DNA of 64,000 nucleotides from Kitasatospora papulosa (GTDB lineage Bacteria; Actinomycetota; Actinomycetes; Streptomycetales; Streptomycetaceae). Position 1 is the stretch's first letter. Each line of letters starts with the position of its first letter. A program made the position numbers and the translations under genes. Shown in pieces: positions 60,564-64,000 of the stretch. The DNA lies in the NCBI RefSeq assembly GCF_000717245.1, contig NZ_JNYQ01000001.1:186001-250000 (forward strand). The letters run 5' to 3'. The notes beneath the pieces are model-generated. The model was not told the DNA's origin. It was given only the letters and a program-made list of their open reading frames with translations, and ran no database searches.

Positions 60564-61118
60564 TCACTGGTCGACGACCTCGACCGTGGGCGGATGGCCG
60601 TTCCAGGTGCAGAAGACGGACAGCGTCGCGTCCGCCCCGTCGCGGAAGTCCACCCGGATCCACTCCGGGGTCGTCCACACCTGCATCGACCACCCCGGCT
60701 CGGGGGTCGCCGAGACCAGCTTCGCCGAGTGCTCCGCCAGTTCCAGGACGACCCTGCCGCCGCGCGTCGGGTAGCTCTTCACCTGTCCCGTGTCCGCCGG
60801 CGGCGGCGAGGGCTTCGCGGGGCTCGGACTCCGGTCCGGTGGACGGGTGGACGGCCGCCGGGAGGGTGTGGCCGAGGGCGTGGGACCGGACGCCGTCGCG
60901 CTAGGTGAGACGGAGGCCGACGGCGGCGCGCGGTGCGTCGAGGACGACACCGGCGCGTCCGACGCCTGCCCGCTCCCGGCCCCCACCGAGATCGGGACGG
61001 CTCGGGGCGGGTCGTACACGGTGCCCGACATGACCGTGTGCACGCCCCACCACGACAGGGTGACCGCCGCACCCGTGGCGAGCGACCACGCGATCGCGTG
61101 TACGAATCCTCGTTGCAT
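60564..61118 (-). CDS. Secreted or membrane-anchored protein of unknown function
   Basis: A 184-residue protein. A hydrophobic N-terminus (GFVHAIAWSLATGAAVTLSWW) serves as signal or anchor. A Pro/Ser/Thr-rich linker (about 50-100) leads to a small beta-rich domain (GRVVLELAEHSAKLVSATPE, WIRVDFRDGADATLSVFCTW). I preferred the ATG at 61118 behind AGGA; another lies at 61127. It is divergent from the response regulator at 61197, as in other streptomycete loci where the two-component system senses envelope conditions. Confidence 0.7.
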   Translation of the reverse strand: MQRGFVHAIAWSLATGAAVTLSWWGVHTVMSGTVYDPPRAVPISVGAGSGQASDAPVSSSTHRAPPSASVSPSATASGPTPSATPSRRPSTRPPDRSPSPAKPSPPPADTGQVKSYPTRGGRVVLELAEHSAKLVSATPEPGWSMQVWTTPEWIRVDFRDGADATLSVFCTWNGHPPTVEVVDQ

Positions 61119-61196
61119 CGGGCACATCCTGCACCACCCGTACCGGGCCTGTCCTGGAGGGGACCCCGTTACTCCGGATGGGCTACGGTGCGGCGC

Positions 61197-61901
61197 ATGC
61201 CTAGTGTGCTCGTGGTCGAGGACGACCAGTTCGTACGTTCCGCCCTCATCCGGCACCTGACCGAGGCCTCGCACACGGTGCGCAGCGTCGGCACCGCCCT
61301 CGAAGCGCTCCGCGAGGTCGCGCACTTCCGCTTCGACGTCGTCGTCCTCGACCTCGGACTGCCCGACCTCGACGGCGCCGAGGCGCTGAAGATGCTGCGT
61401 TCCATCACCGACGTACCCGTGATCATCGCGACCGCGCGGGACGACGAGGCGGAGATAGTCAGGCTCCTCAACGACGGCGCGGACGACTACCTGACCAAAC
61501 CCTTCTCGGTCGAGCACCTCTCCGCCCGCATGGCGGCCGTCCTGCGCCGCACCCGCGGCGCCGGCGCGCAGGCACCGCCCCCGCGCGTCCTCCAGGTCGG
61601 CGGACTCTTCATCGACCCGCTGCGCCGCCAGGCCGAACTGGACGGCACCGCACTGGATCTGACCCGCCGCGAGTTCGACCTGCTGGCCTTCCTCGCCGGC
61701 CGGCCCGGCGTCGTCGTACCGCGACGCGAGCTGCTGGCCGAGGTCTGGAAGCAGTCCTACGGGGACGACCAGACCATCGACGTCCACCTCTCCTGGCTGC
61801 GCCGGAAGCTGGGCGAGACGGCCGCCCGGCCGCGCTATCTGCACACGCTGCGCGGCGTCGGCGTCAAACTCGAACCACCGGCTGCGGGGCCCGTCGCATG
61901 A
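61197..61901 (+). CDS. OmpR-family response regulator
   Basis: A 234-residue two-component regulator. The receiver domain begins SVLVVEDDQFVRSALIR, with the acidic pair EDD, the phosphoryl-accepting Asp in VVVLDLGLPDLDG and the Lys in YLTKPFSVEHL. The C-terminal winged-helix domain reads LTRREFDLLAFLAGRPGVVV and IDVHLSWLRRKLGE. All key residues are present. ATG at 61197. Its stop overlaps the kinase start by four bases (ATGA, 61898-61901). Confidence 0.93.
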   Translation: MPSVLVVEDDQFVRSALIRHLTEASHTVRSVGTALEALREVAHFRFDVVVLDLGLPDLDGAEALKMLRSITDVPVIIATARDDEAEIVRLLNDGADDYLTKPFSVEHLSARMAAVLRRTRGAGAQAPPPRVLQVGGLFIDPLRRQAELDGTALDLTRREFDLLAFLAGRPGVVVPRRELLAEVWKQSYGDDQTIDVHLSWLRRKLGETAARPRYLHTLRGVGVKLEPPAAGPVA

Positions 61902-63367
61902 GATGGGCCCTGGTCAAGGTCTGTCTGGCCGTCACCGCCATGGTCGTGATCGCGTTCGCCGTGCCGCTCGGACTCGTCATCAAGGAGATGGCCCGGGACC
62001 GCGCCTTCTCCGACGCCGAGCGGCAGGCCGCCACCATCGGCCCCACCCTCACCATCACCACCGACCGTGAGGAGCTGACCCGCGCCGTGCTGTCCACCGA
62101 GCCCGGCGGCCGGGGGCGCCTCGCGGTCCATGTCCCCGCTGCCGGAACGGACGGATCCGTACTGGAGATCGGCACCCGCCGAGCCACCCGCGAGGACCTG
62201 GAGACCGTCGGCGCGTCGGGACGCGCCTCCATCGCGGACGTACCGGGCGGCTCCGTACTGCTGCAGCCCACCGCGCTGGGATCGGGGGGCATCGCCGTCG
62301 TGGAGGTCTTCGTGGCCGACGCCGACGTCTCCCACGGCGTCGGCACGGCCTGGCTGGTGCTCGCCGGTGTCGGCATCGCGCTGATCGTCGGCTCGGTGGC
62401 CGTGGCCGACCGGCTCGGCGTACGCATGGTGCAGCCCGCCCGGAGTCTGGCCGGCGCCGCCCAGGACCTGGGGGAGGGGCGGCTGGGCACCAGGGTCCCC
62501 GAGGAGGGGCCCACCGAACTGCGCTCCGCCGCCGTCGCGTTCAACTCCATGGCCGACCAGGTGGTCCAGCTCCTCGCCAACGAGCGCGAGCTGGCCGCCG
62601 ATCTCTCGCACCGGCTCCGCACCCCGCTGACCGTGCTCCGCCTCAACGCCGCCTCGCTGGGCGAGAGCCCCGCCGCGGAACAGACCAGGGCGGCGGTCGA
62701 ACAGCTGGAGCACGAGGTCGACACGATCATCCGCACGGCGCGGGAGCAGCGCCCGCAGACCCAGGGCGGGCAGCCGGGCGCGGGGTGCGACGCGTCCGAG
62801 GTCATCCGGGAGCGCATGGGGTTCTGGTCGGCGCTCGCCGAGGACGAGGGACGCACGGTGCGGCTGGCGGGAGTGGACCGCACGGTGCGGATCCCGGTGG
62901 CCGGACCCGAACTCGCGGCGGCACTGGACGCCTTGCTCGGCAACGTCTTCCGGCACACCCCGGAGGGGACCGCCTTCGCCGTCGACGTCCACCACAGCGG
63001 TGACGCGGTACTGGTGCTCGTCTCGGACGCCGGCCCCGGCATACCCGATCCGGATTCCGCCCTCGCCCGCGGTGCCAGTGGACGGGACGGAGCGCGGGGC
63101 GGGGTGGGATCGACCGGTCTGGGGCTCGACATCGTCCGCCGGGTCGCCGAATCCACCGGTGGTGACCTGCGGATCGGGCGGTCCGTGCTCGGTGGCACGG
63201 AGGTGCGCATCTGGATAGGGCTCGACGGCGGACCGGCCGAGCGTGCGCGCCGCGGGCACCGGGTCGGGCGGCGAAGCGGAAGACGGGGCCCGCGAGGAGG
63301 GAGAGGGCGGAACGCGGAGCTCCGCGGCGCTCCGGGAGCCGGACCGGACCCACGGTCACGAAGCTGA
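61898..63367 (+). CDS. Membrane sensor histidine kinase
   Basis: A 489-residue kinase. Two membrane helices (ALVKVCLAVTAMVVIAFAVPL and GTAWLVLAGVGIALIVGSVAV) flank an extracytoplasmic sensor domain. A HAMP linker follows, then the H box ADLSHRLRTPLTVLRL and the HATPase with LLGNVFRHTPEGT (N box), VSDAGPGIP (G1) and STGLGLDIVRR (G2). The C-terminal tail (from about 450) is basic and rich in Arg and Gly. It phosphorylates the response regulator encoded just upstream. The signal is unknown. Confidence 0.93.
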   Translation: MRWALVKVCLAVTAMVVIAFAVPLGLVIKEMARDRAFSDAERQAATIGPTLTITTDREELTRAVLSTEPGGRGRLAVHVPAAGTDGSVLEIGTRRATREDLETVGASGRASIADVPGGSVLLQPTALGSGGIAVVEVFVADADVSHGVGTAWLVLAGVGIALIVGSVAVADRLGVRMVQPARSLAGAAQDLGEGRLGTRVPEEGPTELRSAAVAFNSMADQVVQLLANERELAADLSHRLRTPLTVLRLNAASLGESPAAEQTRAAVEQLEHEVDTIIRTAREQRPQTQGGQPGAGCDASEVIRERMGFWSALAEDEGRTVRLAGVDRTVRIPVAGPELAAALDALLGNVFRHTPEGTAFAVDVHHSGDAVLVLVSDAGPGIPDPDSALARGASGRDGARGGVGSTGLGLDIVRRVAESTGGDLRIGRSVLGGTEVRIWIGLDGGPAERARRGHRVGRRSGRRGPRGGRGRNAELRGAPGAGPDPRSRS

Positions 63368-63528
63368 GGCCACGTCGCCTTTCGCCGGTCGGGCTTAACC
63401 CGTACCGATCTCCTCCTTAAGCAAACCCTAAGAACACCGGCCCGGTTCCCATGAGTGCCTTTTGCCCGGTTCGCGGCGGCTAGCGTGCAGACGCAATCAC
63501 CCCCCGGCAGCACGAAGGCAGGCACGCG

Positions 63529-64000
63529 ATGGGCACCAGCACGCACCGCCGTACGGCGAGTACCCGCACGAAGGCGGTCGGCGCGCTCGTCGCCGCAGCG
63601 GTCGTGGGCGGCACGGTCCTCGCACTCACCGGCACGGCGCAGGCGGCCGCCGTCGGCGCCACGTACACGAGGGCCAGCGGCTGGACCGGTGGCTACACCG
63701 GGCAGTACGTCGTCTCGAACGACACCGGGACCGTGCAGTCCGGGTGGACGCTCGAATTCGATCTGCCCGCCGGCACGAAGATCGACTCCCTCTGGAACGG
63801 CGAGCACACCGTCAGCGGCAACCACGTGACCGTGAAGCCCGCGAGCTGGAACAAGGACATCGCCCCGGGCGGATCCGTGACGGTCGGCTTCGTCGCCGCC
63901 TCCGGCGGGACCGCCGCCGATCCGCAGGGCTGCCTCATCAACGACGCCGCCTGTTCCGCGGACGGCGGCACGGCGCCCGAGCCGAGCGGACGCCCGACCG
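63529..64000 (+). CDS. Secreted CBM2 protein, probably a chitinase or other glycoside hydrolase (partial)
   Basis: The first 157 residues of a gene cut by the window end. A signal peptide (TKAVGALVAAAVVGGTVLALTGTAQA in two short parts) is followed by a chitinase-type carbohydrate-binding module 2 (TYTRASGWTGGYTGQYVVSN, GWTLEFDLPAGTKIDSLWNG, PASWNKDIAPGGSVTVGFVA) and the start of a Gly/Pro linker. The exposed Trp residues fit binding to chitin or cellulose. The catalytic domain lies beyond 64000. AAGG at 63516-63519 sets the ATG at 63529. A TAGCGT -10-like box is near 63480; no DasR site was found. Confidence 0.8.
   Translation, partial: MGTSTHRRTASTRTKAVGALVAAAVVGGTVLALTGTAQAAAVGATYTRASGWTGGYTGQYVVSNDTGTVQSGWTLEFDLPAGTKIDSLWNGEHTVSGNHVTVKPASWNKDIAPGGSVTVGFVAASGGTAADPQGCLINDAACSADGGTAPEPSGRPT

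Noticed and set aside
63361..63528. DasR site in front of the CBM2 gene
   Set aside because: No GGTCTAGACC-like sequence; only loose CTTAA repeats were seen.
1..64000. CRISPR array
   Set aside because: No regularly spaced repeats seen, and the Cas4-like nuclease has no cas neighbours.

Overview
The window reads as a Streptomyces (or close relative) chromosome segment. Base composition is very G+C rich, starts are often GTG or TTG behind GGAGG-type ribosome sites, and many families typical of streptomycetes are present: the HATPase/XRE-DUF5753/DUF397 trio, a class F sortase, a chitin-active LPMO behind DasR-like sites, a chitinase-type CBM2 protein, a PAS-GGDEF-EAL protein and EACC1-caspase genes. 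No rRNA, CRISPR array, transposase or integrase was seen.

Layout. 1-1.8 kb: regulator trio. 1.8-14.2 kb: an accessory DNA-processing island. Its rightward operon encodes a degenerate HNH zinc-finger protein, a ParB/Srx-fold protein, a SNF2-type helicase and a DUF3883-like PD-(D/E)XK nuclease. It is followed by a C5-cytosine methyltransferase, which converges with and overlaps a leftward GHKL/MORC ATPase - Z1 helicase - Vsr nuclease operon. The second half matches the MutL/MORC-Z1-methylase-Vsr restriction-like systems predicted by Iyer, Abhiman and Aravind (2008); I know no name for the first half. 14.3-17 kb: GntR-TetR fusion repressor divergent from a DHA2 drug exporter, with paired operators. 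17.1-19.5 kb: PAS-GAF-SpoIIE-HATPase regulator with a probably dead phosphatase domain. 20-24.7 kb: EACC1 - transmembrane caspase/SBP/VWA fusion - solute-binding lipoprotein, which looks like an envelope-sensing conflict or suicide system.

24.7-34.4 kb is mostly core: SEC-C/TPR protein, DUF6412-YidC2 pair, FAH-family hydrolase, UPF0303 protein and Gfo/Idh oxidoreductase beside a ROK repressor, then an LARTG surface protein, a HAD phosphatase, a membrane-anchored secreted protein and a class F sortase. 34.9-50.3 kb carries three identical leftward tRNA-Lys(CTT) genes. Between them lie an NlpC/P60 hydrolase, a SPFH protein, an AA10 LPMO, an IclR regulator, an Ehu-type amino-acid/ectoine ABC transporter (B-C-D-A) with a hydroxyacid dehydrogenase and an Asp/Glu racemase-family gene, a luciferase-like oxidoreductase, a c-di-GMP enzyme and an M6 metalloprotease.

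50.2-64 kb: a prim-pol-like protein; a tightly overlapping operon of Cas4-like nuclease, unknown protein and UPF1-like SF1 helicase; a PAP2 protein; a histidine phosphatase; a TPR regulator; a spermidine synthase-like protein; a two-component system; and the start of a secreted CBM2 protein cut by the window end. Starts were chosen from ribosome-site spacing and overlaps. Functions come from motifs read by eye; no database search was run.
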